Source of the DNA: a virus
Direction: 5' to 3' (one strand)
IMG/VR virus record: IMGVR_UViG_3300044796_000662
Span: 298,938 to 362,937 of that record
DNA length: 64,000 nucleotides
Numbering within the stretch: the first letter of the stretch is position 1; each line of letters begins with the position of its first letter. Below are positions 5,557 to 14,231 of the stretch, piece after piece. The notes below the pieces were generated by a model that was given only the letters and a program-made list of their open reading frames with translations, did no database searches and was not told where the DNA came from. The position numbers and the translations under genes are program-made.

Positions 5557-6259
5557 GTCGGTCTCCTCTACCTGGGAGGACATAAGGTTCTTTTGCGGCG
5601 CACGAGGTGTGAACCCCTACGACGTTCCGGCGCCTGACTCGGTGGAGGAGGTGCGCAAGCTCCTCATCGAAGCCTCGCAACCCTCCTCCACCAAGACCGC
5701 CGCCGAAGCTCCGCGCTTCACGTGCCGCGTGTTCAACAGCCCGTGGGATCAGTTCGTCGAGCTGTGGGCTCCCCGCATCTACGCGTTCGTCGGCCACGCC
5801 CTCGGACCCTACGGCAAGACCCCCTTGCCCGAGATCAAGCGGATGCCCGACGCGGAGCACACCTCCGGCGCAACCGCCAGCTTCCAACCGGACACCGGCC
5901 AAGTCCGACTCTCAACCTCCGTTGAGGGCAAGGCAGGCCAAACGTTGGAGAAGCTCACCCACGAGTTCACGCACGGCTCCCTCGCCCTGTTCCCCGAGGG
6001 CGACGCCTTCTACGAGGAAGGCTTCGTGGACTACAGCGTGTGGGTCATGGCACACGCTCCCGCCTGGGAGCCCTACCGCGATCAGATGATCGAGGCCGCT
6101 GCCTTCAACATCACCATGCGCCGCGAGCGCGCGATGATGGACATGTCGGACTGGGATCGCAAGCGTTGGGCTGGCGGGCTCTACGCTAGCCTCTCGCGTG
6201 GCCCGCTCGTGATCGCGAGCCTCAAGCAGCGCAAGATGGAAGGCACGCTCTACTGGTAA
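5555..6259 (+). CDS. HExxH zinc-metallopeptidase-like protein
   Basis: Up to 234 residues. The motif LTHEFTHGSLALFPEGDAFYEEGFVDY (HEFTH at about residues 135-139, with a downstream E-E-G) is of the zincin type, where the two His and a later acidic residue bind zinc and the Glu activates water. Substrate is unknown; it could process virion or host proteins. The start is uncertain: ATG 5555 overlaps the divergent gene, and GTG 5609 is an in-frame alternative. No signal peptide is seen. Confidence 0.7.
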   Translation: MSVSSTWEDIRFFCGARGVNPYDVPAPDSVEEVRKLLIEASQPSSTKTAAEAPRFTCRVFNSPWDQFVELWAPRIYAFVGHALGPYGKTPLPEIKRMPDAEHTSGATASFQPDTGQVRLSTSVEGKAGQTLEKLTHEFTHGSLALFPEGDAFYEEGFVDYSVWVMAHAPAWEPYRDQMIEAAAFNITMRRERAMMDMSDWDRKRWAGGLYASLSRGPLVIASLKQRKMEGTLYW

Positions 6260-6333
6260 CCCTCACGGACGATCTCTGGCGTGAGATCGAAGCACACACC
6301 GCCGAGCGCGTCCTCGCGCACACGGGCTGGTGT

Positions 6334-6582
6334 GTGTATATACTGCACGGCGTCGAGAAGGACACCCTCTACACGGGGATCTCGAACCGTATCGCCTTCC
6401 GCGTGCGTGCTCACAACACCGGCAAGGGCGCGCGGTATACACGCACAGGCGGACCCTGGAAGGTCGTCTTCCTCCTGCCGGTCGCCTCGAAGAGCGAGGC
6501 ACTCAAGACCGAGTGGCGCATCAAGCAGATGCCCCGAACTGAGAAGCTCAGGATCATTCAGCAACGCGCCGTGGACGGGTGA
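6334..6582 (+). CDS. GIY-YIG endonuclease domain protein
   Basis: 82 residues from GTG 6334. It shows the short GIY-YIG fold: YILHGVEKDTLYTGISN (first strands), RVRAHNTGKGARYTR (catalytic Arg and the H-N-x-G-x-G-A-x-Y-T segment) and a C-terminal helix pair, like the stand-alone UPF0213/YhbQ type. Such domains are single-strand nickases or repair-type nucleases. Open frame continues upstream towards 6253 (LTDDLWREIEA...), so the true start may be earlier with a non-ATG codon overlapping the previous gene. Confidence 0.75.
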   Translation: MYILHGVEKDTLYTGISNRIAFRVRAHNTGKGARYTRTGGPWKVVFLLPVASKSEALKTEWRIKQMPRTEKLRIIQQRAVDG

Positions 6583-6583
6583 C

Positions 6584-9394
6584 CTACTCGGGCAGGTCGG
6601 CCATCTCGTCGAAGAGGTCCTTCTGACTGCGCTCTGCTTCGGCCTGCGCGTGCTTCGTCAATACACGCTTGGACGCGATGTCGTGGAAGTGCTCGTCCTT
6701 CTCGATGCCGACGAAGGACAGGCCCGCCTCGGTCGCAGCCGCGCACGTCGTCCCTGATCCGCAGTAAGGGTCGAGCACGATGCCATCCTTGGGGGTCACG
6801 AGGCGCACGAGAAAGCTCATGAGCGCAATGGGCTTGACCGTGGGATGGTCGTTGCCGCCCGCCATGTCGTCCACCTCGAAGTGCTCCCGCAGGCTCTCCG
6901 GGATGATCCGCTCGAAGATGGTCGCCTCCAAGCTCTCTGTCTCCGGGTCGAAGGAGCCGAGCACCTCCGTGACCGTCTCCTGGATGCGCATGGTGACGTC
7001 TGTATCGACGCCCTCCTTGATCTTGAAGTAGACGAGCTTGGGCTGGTTTTTGGACTTCGTCTTCGGCGGCTTGGGCTTCTCGAACGCGCTGTTGCGCTCC
7101 GACCTCGACGCCTTCGCCGAGTAGTAGAATGGTGCCTCCGGGACGAACTGACCGAAGAAGCGGCTCGCTCCGCCCGAGTCCCCGTAGTGGAACGGCAGGT
7201 GCTCGCCCTTCGACCAGGACGCACCCGCAGCGTCACTCGTGGCCCTCGGCTGTACATACGGACCGCGACCATCGACGCGACCGCTCTGCTCGTCCATCGC
7301 CTTGACCGGGCACCCCTCGACGCACTCGAAGACCGCGACCTCTTCGTTGCCCTCTGTGTCGCCCGTCTGCGTGCTCGTGAAAGGGTGGCGTGCGCCACCC
7401 CCGAACGGCTTCATACCGTCGTCGAAGCGGTTGATGACGGGCGCCGGGACCTTCTTCGTGCCGACCTTCTCGCAGCCCGCTGCGTGGACCATGACCACGT
7501 TCGCGGGCCAGCGGCCGCCTTCCTTGACGTCGTTGGCACCCGAGAGGTCGGACGAGTTCTTCCAGGAGTTGCCGAGCTTGCCGCCCTTGGCCTTGAGCGC
7601 GGCCACCATCGCCTTGTGGGCTTCGAGATCTGCGGCGTTGGCGTGCTTGATGCGCGTGCCGTCGATGTTCAGACCGCCCGTGCCGGTCGTGACCACCTGC
7701 TCCGCGATGGACGACTCCTCGACCGGCTTGCGGAAACAGAGGACAGGCTCCCATGCGGGCTTGAGGGCGGTGCCCCACCCGTCCCACTTCTTGGCCAGCT
7801 CCGCGATCTCTGCTCGACGGCGCTCCACCTCGTCTTCCGACAAGCCTTCCGCGATTTCGAGCTTCGCGATGGCCTTGCCGATGTTGAGGCTCTTGGGGAA
7901 GCCCTGCCCATGAACCCACTGGAGCACGCTGGGCCCGAACATCGTCGCCACCGTGTCGCGGTTCTCGAAGCCTGCGGCCCGGATGCCGATCGACATGATG
8001 TCCCATGTGCGGGTATTCCCACACCACACGGCCTTGCCGTTGCGTCGAACGTAGAGAGTATGGTGCCTCTCCAGCTCGACGCAGTAGACCGTCCGTCCCT
8101 GCCACTCTTCCGCCGGGACAAGGGTGCGAACGGGATTCTTCAAGCCGGATCGGTCATAAACCTCAGGCTGGTTCTGTACATGGTTAAACGTCACCGCGTA
8201 GGACGGTCGCCGCGCATGAATCTCGCGCCCGTTGATCTTCGGGACACGCTTCTTGGGCTTCGTAACCACCCAGTCGGCAGAGATCCCCATGTACATCGCA
8301 ACCTCTTGCCAATCGTCCCGAAGGCGACTGGAGGTTGTGTACCCCACACGGTGGTCGTGACCGTCACCGCGCATGTACCAATCCCACAGAACCTTCAGAC
8401 GAGAGGAAGGCAGGGTCTTGATCCAGTCGGGAATAAACTTCTCCCAAGACTTGCCGAACTGGCGCAAGTACAGGGTGAGCTGCTTGTCATTGATACGGAG
8501 CTTCCCGATGCTCTCGTAGACCTTCACGTCGAACCAGTCCGACAGACGACGCTGTACTTCTCGAAGATTCTCGGTGTCGAAGTGTGCGATCGAGACGTTG
8601 TACCCGAATCCCTGTTCGTGGCCATCTCGCGGCTTGTTCTTGACGATGCTGGCGCTTCCTTCGGCCAGATACAACCCAAAAAAAGGCAGCCAAGCGTCAA
8701 GTGGGATCACCTTCTCCGGTAGCTCGACTTGATGCCCGTGACTCGTCGTCTGCATGACGGCTGGCAGTTTGAAAGAGTCAGGGTTCTGGAGGTCCATCCG
8801 CCCCCGACTCGTCTTGGTCATCTTGATCGCTCGCCCATGTTCGTCTGCCCTGACGAGGCTGAACTTGGCAGGTGAGCCGAGCGTAGCGACAAACATGTTG
8901 TGGTTTGGCGTGACCAGCAGATCGACCTTGTTGGTCTTGTACCGCACCATCTCGCCAGGATTCGGCTGACGGACAACTTCCTTAGCCCGCTGCCAACCCA
9001 CCTTGTGGGTCTCCGGGTCTAGGGACGCAAACTCTTCGTCCCCGGTCACGTCAGGGAAGCGGACCCAGCCCTTGCGCGTGAGCACCTCCGTGTGCTCGTC
9101 GTAGCACCCCGCGAACGCCAAGAGGTGCCCACCTGGCTTCAGGATGCGGTAACACTCCTGCCAGACGGCGACGGGCGGGATCTCCCACTCCTTGCCCATG
9201 AAGTCACCCCCAGTGTCGAGGCGCTCGCCCTTGAGATAGTGCGCGATGTCTTCGCCCGTTGGCTCGCGATTGCCGATGCCATAGGGGGGATCCGTGACGA
9301 CGCTGTCCATACAGGCGTCCGGCATCGTCTTGAGGACTTCCAGGCAGTCGCCGTTGAGGATCCGATTCCGGAACGCCGCGTCGAGGGTCTTCAC
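6584..9394 (-). CDS. DNA N4-cytosine/N6-adenine methyltransferase interrupted by an intein
   Basis: 936 residues from a GTG preceded by AAGGGCGGGC. The N-extein (1-96) carries the catalytic motif TDPPYG (34-39). Residues 97-460 are an intein. The C-extein resumes with TRTWDIMSIGIRAAGFENRDT and ends with the S-adenosylmethionine-binding motif LDPYCGSGTT about 60 residues from the C-terminus. DPPY before the FxGxG-type motif is the order of the beta class of amino-methyltransferases. After splicing the enzyme would be about 572 residues. It may protect phage DNA from host restriction. A decayed paralogue lies immediately upstream. Confidence 0.9.
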   Translation of the reverse strand: MKTLDAAFRNRILNGDCLEVLKTMPDACMDSVVTDPPYGIGNREPTGEDIAHYLKGERLDTGGDFMGKEWEIPPVAVWQECYRILKPGGHLLAFAGCYDEHTEVLTRKGWVRFPDVTGDEEFASLDPETHKVGWQRAKEVVRQPNPGEMVRYKTNKVDLLVTPNHNMFVATLGSPAKFSLVRADEHGRAIKMTKTSRGRMDLQNPDSFKLPAVMQTTSHGHQVELPEKVIPLDAWLPFFGLYLAEGSASIVKNKPRDGHEQGFGYNVSIAHFDTENLREVQRRLSDWFDVKVYESIGKLRINDKQLTLYLRQFGKSWEKFIPDWIKTLPSSRLKVLWDWYMRGDGHDHRVGYTTSSRLRDDWQEVAMYMGISADWVVTKPKKRVPKINGREIHARRPSYAVTFNHVQNQPEVYDRSGLKNPVRTLVPAEEWQGRTVYCVELERHHTLYVRRNGKAVWCGNTRTWDIMSIGIRAAGFENRDTVATMFGPSVLQWVHGQGFPKSLNIGKAIAKLEIAEGLSEDEVERRRAEIAELAKKWDGWGTALKPAWEPVLCFRKPVEESSIAEQVVTTGTGGLNIDGTRIKHANAADLEAHKAMVAALKAKGGKLGNSWKNSSDLSGANDVKEGGRWPANVVMVHAAGCEKVGTKKVPAPVINRFDDGMKPFGGGARHPFTSTQTGDTEGNEEVAVFECVEGCPVKAMDEQSGRVDGRGPYVQPRATSDAAGASWSKGEHLPFHYGDSGGASRFFGQFVPEAPFYYSAKASRSERNSAFEKPKPPKTKSKNQPKLVYFKIKEGVDTDVTMRIQETVTEVLGSFDPETESLEATIFERIIPESLREHFEVDDMAGGNDHPTVKPIALMSFLVRLVTPKDGIVLDPYCGSGTTCAAATEAGLSFVGIEKDEHFHDIASKRVLTKHAQAEAERSQKDLFDEMADLPE
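8015..9106 (-). mobile_element. Intein with LAGLIDADG homing endonuclease
   Basis: Residues 97-460 of the methyltransferase (364 aa). It begins with Cys97 (CYDEHTEVLTRKGW, block A), has a block B-like TPNHNM at 162-167, and ends VYCVELERHHTLYVRRNG...VWCGN with the C-terminal Asn460 followed by Thr as the first C-extein residue. The residue before Asn is Gly, not the usual His. Two LAGLIDADG-type motifs are visible (FGLYLAEGS at 239-247 and DWYMRGDGHD at 338-347), so it probably encodes a homing endonuclease. It is inserted next to the methyltransferase active-site fold. Confidence 0.9.
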
Positions 9395-9402
9395 GCCCGC
9401 CC

Positions 9403-10164
9403 TTACACCGCCGATACGACCTCTGACCCGAGCAACCCGTTGGGCGCAAGGGGATCCAAAACTTTTCCTCCAAGGGGACTGACGAGCCGAAGAAGCCAGT
9501 CCACAAGCTCTGTCTCAGTCATGAACTGCGGGATGAATCTACCAGCCGCACCGTCATCCGCATGCAAGCCCCCCTCGACCCTGGAACCCATGACACCCGC
9601 TGCCTTGCTCTGACGCTCCAGGAAAGGCAAGGGGCACTCTGCCGTGCAGTCTATCACCGGGATCTCGACCCCGTGCTGCTTCTTCACACCACGGTGGACG
9701 CACCCTGCCGTATGCCGGATGAGCATGTTCGTGGGCCAACGGCCGAGTTGGTTGGGTGGGGGTGGGGCCACAAGCTTCGGAAGGTCCCCTTTCGTATCGA
9801 ACCGTCTATACTCTCGCACGGTAGTGGGTGCTGGGACGACGCCCTGGATGCGTACACGGTCGATGTTGTAGGCCCCGGTATCTGTAGCAAGAACCTGTTC
9901 GAGAGCGCTGGATCCCGACAGGGGCTTACGAAAGACAAGAATGGGCACCCACCGCAGGCCCCCATCGAAGTAAAGAATAGTGTCGCGGTTCTCGAACCCT
10001 GCTCCGCGCAGAGCTATGGACGTATCAACCCAGGAGCCGTCAGCGATAACGAGCACGGGCGAACCAGGCTTCAATACCCGCCAACTCGGCCCCGCATCAA
10101 ACGGACGGCCACACCTAGTGATGAGAGCGTGTGCACTCGTGGGGGGTAGACTGGCGATGCGCAC
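9403..10164 (-). CDS. Degenerate paralogue of the DNA methyltransferase
   Basis: 253 residues from GTG 10164. It shares with the downstream enzyme the blocks RxLKPG (WRVLKPGSPVLVIADGSW), RGAGFENRDT, GRWPTNMLIRHTAGC and VSPLGGKVLDP. It lacks the N-terminal DPPY segment, and the cofactor motif reads LDPLAPNGLLGSE instead of LDPYCGSGTT, so it should not bind S-adenosylmethionine normally or transfer methyl groups. It may be a pseudogene in progress or a regulatory subunit-like protein. No intein is present. Confidence 0.7.
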   Translation of the reverse strand: MRIASLPPTSAHALITRCGRPFDAGPSWRVLKPGSPVLVIADGSWVDTSIALRGAGFENRDTILYFDGGLRWVPILVFRKPLSGSSALEQVLATDTGAYNIDRVRIQGVVPAPTTVREYRRFDTKGDLPKLVAPPPPNQLGRWPTNMLIRHTAGCVHRGVKKQHGVEIPVIDCTAECPLPFLERQSKAAGVMGSRVEGGLHADDGAAGRFIPQFMTETELVDWLLRLVSPLGGKVLDPLAPNGLLGSEVVSAV

Positions 10165-10173
10165 AAGCGCTGA

Positions 10174-11100
10174 TTACACCGGGCCGTTCTTCTTGTACCA
10201 CTCCGGCCCCTTCTTGAGGACACCCTTCTCACCGCGGAGTCGCGGGGACATCTTCTCCGGATCCCCAAGATACTCCGGGGCATGCCGCTGGAAAACGCGC
10301 AGGATCTTTGGCAGAATTCTGTAACCCCAGAGCTGTGGGACGGCCTTGTAGTGCGGGAGCATGGACGGGAGATCCTTCCTGGGGTCCCCCAGGATCTCAT
10401 TCGACGTGTACCCTTGCATGAGCAGGTCCAACCACAACGGAGCATCAGGATGTGCGCCAGTCTCCAGTTCCCGTTTGATATGGGGGTCGTTCCAGATGTG
10501 CCCCCTTCCTTCAAGCATATGGCGAAGGGCCTTCGGGTCATCCGGAGTGAAGAGGGGTGTTCCCTCCTCGTCCGTCCTGTCAATACTGATGTCTCTGTGC
10601 TGGCGCTTGTCGCCACGAAGTTGGTTGATGGTGGCGTTCTCCAAGCTACGGAGCACGAAGCTACGTGCCTCCGTAAGAGAGATACCAGACCGCATCTGCT
10701 CCCACTTGTTATCCAGGATGAACGTGAAGAGCCACGCGCTAATCGCGCGGTCTACAGCATCATCATTGTGATACTTGCGGTGCAGAAGTTCCTGAAGGCT
10801 CTCGGCGAAACCTTCGAGGTAGTTCGGGGGCAGGAACCGCGAAGGATCCTTGCCCTCGGCTCGAAGCTGCTTGACGGGGAAGTCAAGGGCCGGACCCGCG
10901 TACTTACCCGAGGAGATGTCGGGGAGCCCGTGCACCTCCTTCTCGATGAAGACGACCCCCAACGTGCGGCCGAGAGACCGTACGTCGGTCCCGGCAAGGA
11001 TCGAAAACACGTACGCCAGGCGCACGCTTGGGGGTAGAGACGCAAAAAGCGCGCGACCAAGGAAGGCCGCGCGCTTCTGGAGTGCCGAGATCTTGACCAT
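10174..11100 (-). CDS. Divergent sigma factor-like protein
   Basis: 308 residues, mostly helical. The segment around residues 120-165 (AISAWLFTFILDNKWEQ...SFVLRSLENATINQLRGDKRQ) resembles sigma region 2 (core binding and -10 recognition), and LLMQGYTSNEILGDPRKD near residue 240 looks like a region 4-type helix-turn-helix. Similarity is weak and by eye only. It is followed upstream by a second protein of the same layout at 11128-12183, so the pair may give the phage its own promoter specificity. A basic tail ends the protein. Confidence 0.55.
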   Translation of the reverse strand: MVKISALQKRAAFLGRALFASLPPSVRLAYVFSILAGTDVRSLGRTLGVVFIEKEVHGLPDISSGKYAGPALDFPVKQLRAEGKDPSRFLPPNYLEGFAESLQELLHRKYHNDDAVDRAISAWLFTFILDNKWEQMRSGISLTEARSFVLRSLENATINQLRGDKRQHRDISIDRTDEEGTPLFTPDDPKALRHMLEGRGHIWNDPHIKRELETGAHPDAPLWLDLLMQGYTSNEILGDPRKDLPSMLPHYKAVPQLWGYRILPKILRVFQRHAPEYLGDPEKMSPRLRGEKGVLKKGPEWYKKNGPV

Positions 11101-11127
11101 CCTACGCAGGTGCGCAGGATGAATGGA

Positions 11128-12183
11128 TTAGGACGCCATGGCCTGTTGCAGGAGACGGCGGTTTCCGCAGACCTCACGCTTGGTTGCGCGCTTGGCCTCG
11201 GTCGCCAGGTCCAGCTTGTCGATGGCCTCCTCCATGGAGTAACCATCTTCGAGCAGCTCGAACAGCTCGTTCTTGAGCGGAGCTGCGGGGGTGCGGTCGA
11301 TACGGCGGATGAGGAGCCCAAGCTCGGCGTGCACTTCGGCCGAAGCAGAGGACACGTCCGGCAGGCGCGTCTCCCACGGCGTCGGATCGTCCACCGCGGG
11401 GCGAAGCTCGGCGAACGTGTCGTGGAGGCGCTCCTTGTGGTGCCGGTCCTCGGTGCGGCAGAAGTTGGCGAAGCGGTTGTGCACACACTTCGACAGGTAG
11501 TGTTGGAAGTGCTTGCGGGTCGGCTTGGGGATGATGTCGGCGTGGTCCTTGTGGCCCACCTTCTTGAAGTACTCCATCGCGTCGAGCTGCATGATCTCGG
11601 ACGTCTTGTAGATGGCCTTCTTGCTCTGGTAGCTGCCCTCGATCGGGAGGGGCATCCAGGCGGTCTTGCGGCGCTTAATGTCGGCTGGAGCGGCCTTGAC
11701 CATACCGCGCGCCCCGCTCGCCTTCTCGGGGTAGCCCTTGGCGAAGTGCCAGATGGCGACGCGGAACTGGTCCCACCCCACACCTAGCACGCGATGTGCT
11801 TGTTCCGCGGTGATGGTCTCCGGCATCGAGTCACGCGCCTGGTCGAAGAACTTCTCGATGAGGCGCGCCTCCATGAGCTGCTTGAACAACTCCTGGACGA
11901 TCTCGCGCGAATTGCGCGTGACTTTGTTGCGCTTTGACACGAGGTGGACCACGAACGGCCCGAACTGCTCGAAGAACGCCGAGTACACCTCGGCACGGTT
12001 CAGGGTCGTGATCCCGAACACGGCCTCGATGAACGAAGCGTAGAAATCATCAAACGTGTCCGGCACCTTTGGTGCCGCTGGTCCCGCGATCTCGACCGAC
12101 TTGCCCGCTACGATTTGACCTTCCGCCATCTGCCGCACCGCCCCTTCGATTTGATTGCGCGCTCCGATCAGCGCTCCGCACAT
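11128..12183 (-). CDS. Divergent sigma factor-like protein
   Basis: 351 residues. HFQHYLSKCVHNRFANFCRTEDRHHKE (about residues 218-245) matches the pattern of sigma region 2 in ECF and phage factors (helix with aromatic residues, then R-x-x-D-R-x-x-K), and NELFELLEDGYSMEEAIDKLDL near residue 310 looks like region 4 helix-turn-helix. Earlier residues hold another helical repeat of unknown role. The start could also be the internal ATG at 12129. Lies in tandem with a similar protein downstream. Recognition of the TTGATT/TGTAGT promoters is a guess. Confidence 0.55.
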   Translation of the reverse strand: MCGALIGARNQIEGAVRQMAEGQIVAGKSVEIAGPAAPKVPDTFDDFYASFIEAVFGITTLNRAEVYSAFFEQFGPFVVHLVSKRNKVTRNSREIVQELFKQLMEARLIEKFFDQARDSMPETITAEQAHRVLGVGWDQFRVAIWHFAKGYPEKASGARGMVKAAPADIKRRKTAWMPLPIEGSYQSKKAIYKTSEIMQLDAMEYFKKVGHKDHADIIPKPTRKHFQHYLSKCVHNRFANFCRTEDRHHKERLHDTFAELRPAVDDPTPWETRLPDVSSASAEVHAELGLLIRRIDRTPAAPLKNELFELLEDGYSMEEAIDKLDLATEAKRATKREVCGNRRLLQQAMAS

Positions 12184-12298
12184 TGGAAAAGTTACGTGAA
12201 ATCAGAGAGTTAGGTATGAATCTGAAAAGTGAAGCGTTCCTTCAGGGCTCACGGTGTAAGATTGATGGTAGACAAGGTCGATCCCTTCGGCCCAAACC

Positions 12299-12961
12299 GT
12301 GCATCGTGAGACCGCCGTGACCATCGACTCCATCCCCTCGTTGCGGGCCATGCCCGCAGTTCCCTCGACGAGTGAACTCGATAGCGCCATCGACGACTTC
12401 GACGAACGCCGTACCGTCGATGACATCGTCGCCGAGATGAACGCCCTCAACGCTGCGGGTCGCGCCGTTCGGAACCAGGAACGACCTGAAGAAGCAAAGC
12501 GTATGGTGGCTGAGGTCTTCACCGTTCGTCAAGACCTGCCGCCGTTCCTCGCCGAGGACTACGCCATCCACTGCGCCATGGCCAAGATCGTTGGAGCCGA
12601 CGTGACCCCCTTCCTCGTTCCTGCGGCCCCCGATGATGAGGCGACCTGGACCACGTTCACCGTCCGCACGGTGCTCAACGCATGGACGCTTTGGGCTGCC
12701 GGTTCCATCCCGGAAGCTCTGAGCAGCCTCCAGCGGTTCCGGGATCGGCAGTACAGGGAGGAGACCGTCACCACCCGCAAGGGCGGTGTCAACCTCATGT
12801 CGCTCTACTTCTGGGCTGGCGGCATCGAAGCGCTTGCTCGCGGAGAACGCAGCGAGGCCATGCGTCTGTGGAACCGCTCGCTCGAACTCGCGGCGACGCA
12901 CGGAACGAGCAGCAGTCCGCTCATTCAGTGGACGTTCGTGGCGAGCTTCTTCCCGGTCTGA
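12299..12961 (+). CDS. Hypothetical protein, helical repeat type
   Basis: Up to 220 residues. Residues about 30-200 are helical with a TPR-like tendency (AAGSIPEALSSLQRF; GGIEALARGERSEAMRLWNRSLELA). Protein-protein interaction is the best inference. The start is uncertain among GTG 12299, GTG 12317 and ATG 12350. It is divergent from the sigma-like gene, with about 115 nt between them. No family is recognised. Confidence 0.65.
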   Translation: MHRETAVTIDSIPSLRAMPAVPSTSELDSAIDDFDERRTVDDIVAEMNALNAAGRAVRNQERPEEAKRMVAEVFTVRQDLPPFLAEDYAIHCAMAKIVGADVTPFLVPAAPDDEATWTTFTVRTVLNAWTLWAAGSIPEALSSLQRFRDRQYREETVTTRKGGVNLMSLYFWAGGIEALARGERSEAMRLWNRSLELAATHGTSSSPLIQWTFVASFFPV

Positions 12962-13913
12962 CCGGCCGGTCTGAAGAAGGCTGTTCTTCTGTGCGAGGAG
13001 AATGGTCACGACGCTCCCTCACCACGGCCCCGAGTTCACCCTGCTAGTGAACTACAAGAGCCCGTAGTTGTTCCACGCTTTTTCGAGAGCCGCGTACTCT
13101 TTTTCAAGAAGCAGTTCGCGGTGTCCGTCTCTCGTTCGACCCGAGATCGAACGTCAGAGGCAGCTCTGACGAGTGTCATGGCTTTTAGCTCCGAAGTCTG
13201 GCAGGACGCAAGGCAAAAAGTCCCCACCGAGACATTTTTCCTCGTCTCACCCGAGGCGAGAAGGCACTCACAGGATCTCCACAAGCAGATCTCGGACCGG
13301 GGTCTACGAGAGACCCTGATCCTGAAGGTAAGGATTCCACCGTACCCAGCCTGCGTAGAACTACGCAGCGCGTCTAGTCGCGTGTCAAGTTTTCGGCTGC
13401 TGTTTTGGTTGTCGCTGTCACTGTCGTTCGCGTTGTCGTTGTTGCTCGCGTTCGCTTGGTTGCTAGTAGTTTTCGTCGTCGTTTTGTTCTTAGGATGATC
13501 GATGGGACCACACTATTCGGGTACTACTCCAGAGAGTATTTAACTCACAGAGCCGTTGGATGTTCTGAGCCATCCGCTAGTGCCCCTACTCCACTCCGCC
13601 ATGGCAGAAGCCGAAGCTCCCAGACTGCGTAGACGGATCTGCCGACCACCCGTGATCTCTCTCCGTGACGAGGTGAGTCGGTTCGAAAGGGATCGTCGGA
13701 ACGCCGACGCAACAGCCTCTCGCATGTGCTTTACGACTTTTCGAAGGGATCCTCGCCGGAGAGCGAGCCCTTGGCTCCTTTCGAAGCACGAAGCCTTTGA
13801 AACGAGGCGCCTGTTGAGCACCATGGCAGCGTCATACACCGCAGTGTCTCGGCGATAAGCGGGAAAGCGACGAAGGAAGCTTCGTTGCGATCTGCACGGT
13901 GTAGGACTGAGCG
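12962..13913. other. Long region without a convincing gene
   Basis: About 950 nt between plus-strand genes. Open frames exist on both strands (for example 13121-13498 and 13556-13858, plus strand) but they lack ribosome binding sites, are rich in Arg and Ser as expected of chance GC-rich frames, and match no family. It contains a gttcac/gtgaac hairpin at about 13034-13052 and a low-complexity tract at 13398-13495. It may hold structured RNA or regulatory sites. Confidence 0.5.
13398..13495. repeat. Low-complexity GTTGTCG/TTCG-rich tract
   Basis: On the plus strand the sequence is a near-repeat of gttgtcgtt, cgttcgcgtt and tagtagttttcgtcgtcg units; in one minus-strand frame it would read as an Asn/Asp/Ser/Thr-rich run, but that frame has no start codon. 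Strong purine asymmetry (few A or G-rich stretches on plus) marks it off from its neighbours. Confidence 0.6.
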
Positions 13914-14231
13914 ATGATGACGCTCCTCGAACTCTCCGACGTGGTCGGCAAGCCGAAGGTCAAGATGAACCTTCCTCTGTGCCAGCTCGGCCATCGGGTG
14001 CAACTTCACTTCTGCCTGCGTCGCAAGAACGCCGGCAGGGTCGAGACCCTCGATGTGCGCGGTCAGTTCCGAGTCATGGCTGTTGGCCTCGATGCTGCAA
14101 GCATGCCCCAGCGGCAAGTGCTTGCGGTCGAGGCCGTGGGCAAGACCCCCTCCTGGCAAGCCGTCAAGAAGGCCAGCGAGTGGAAACGTGTGCTGCCTCC
14201 CGCAATCGCACGGAGGACGGTGATCGAATGA
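13914..14231 (+). CDS. Hypothetical protein
   Basis: 105 residues starting MMTLLELSDVVGKPKVKMN. Mixed alpha/beta, basic C-terminal half. Its stop overlaps the ATG of the next gene (ATGA at 14228), so the two are co-translated. No motif or family is recognised. Confidence 0.7.
   Translation: MMTLLELSDVVGKPKVKMNLPLCQLGHRVQLHFCLRRKNAGRVETLDVRGQFRVMAVGLDAASMPQRQVLAVEAVGKTPSWQAVKKASEWKRVLPPAIARRTVIE

Noticed and set aside
13036-13500. Asn/Asp/Ser-rich minus-strand frame over the low-complexity tract
   Set aside because: The frame has no start codon within the low-complexity part, so it is more likely a sequence tract than a gene.
13556-13858. Plus-strand frame of 100 codons in the gene-free region
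   Set aside because: Arg-rich with no ribosome binding site and an equally long antisense frame, so it looks like a chance frame in GC-rich DNA.
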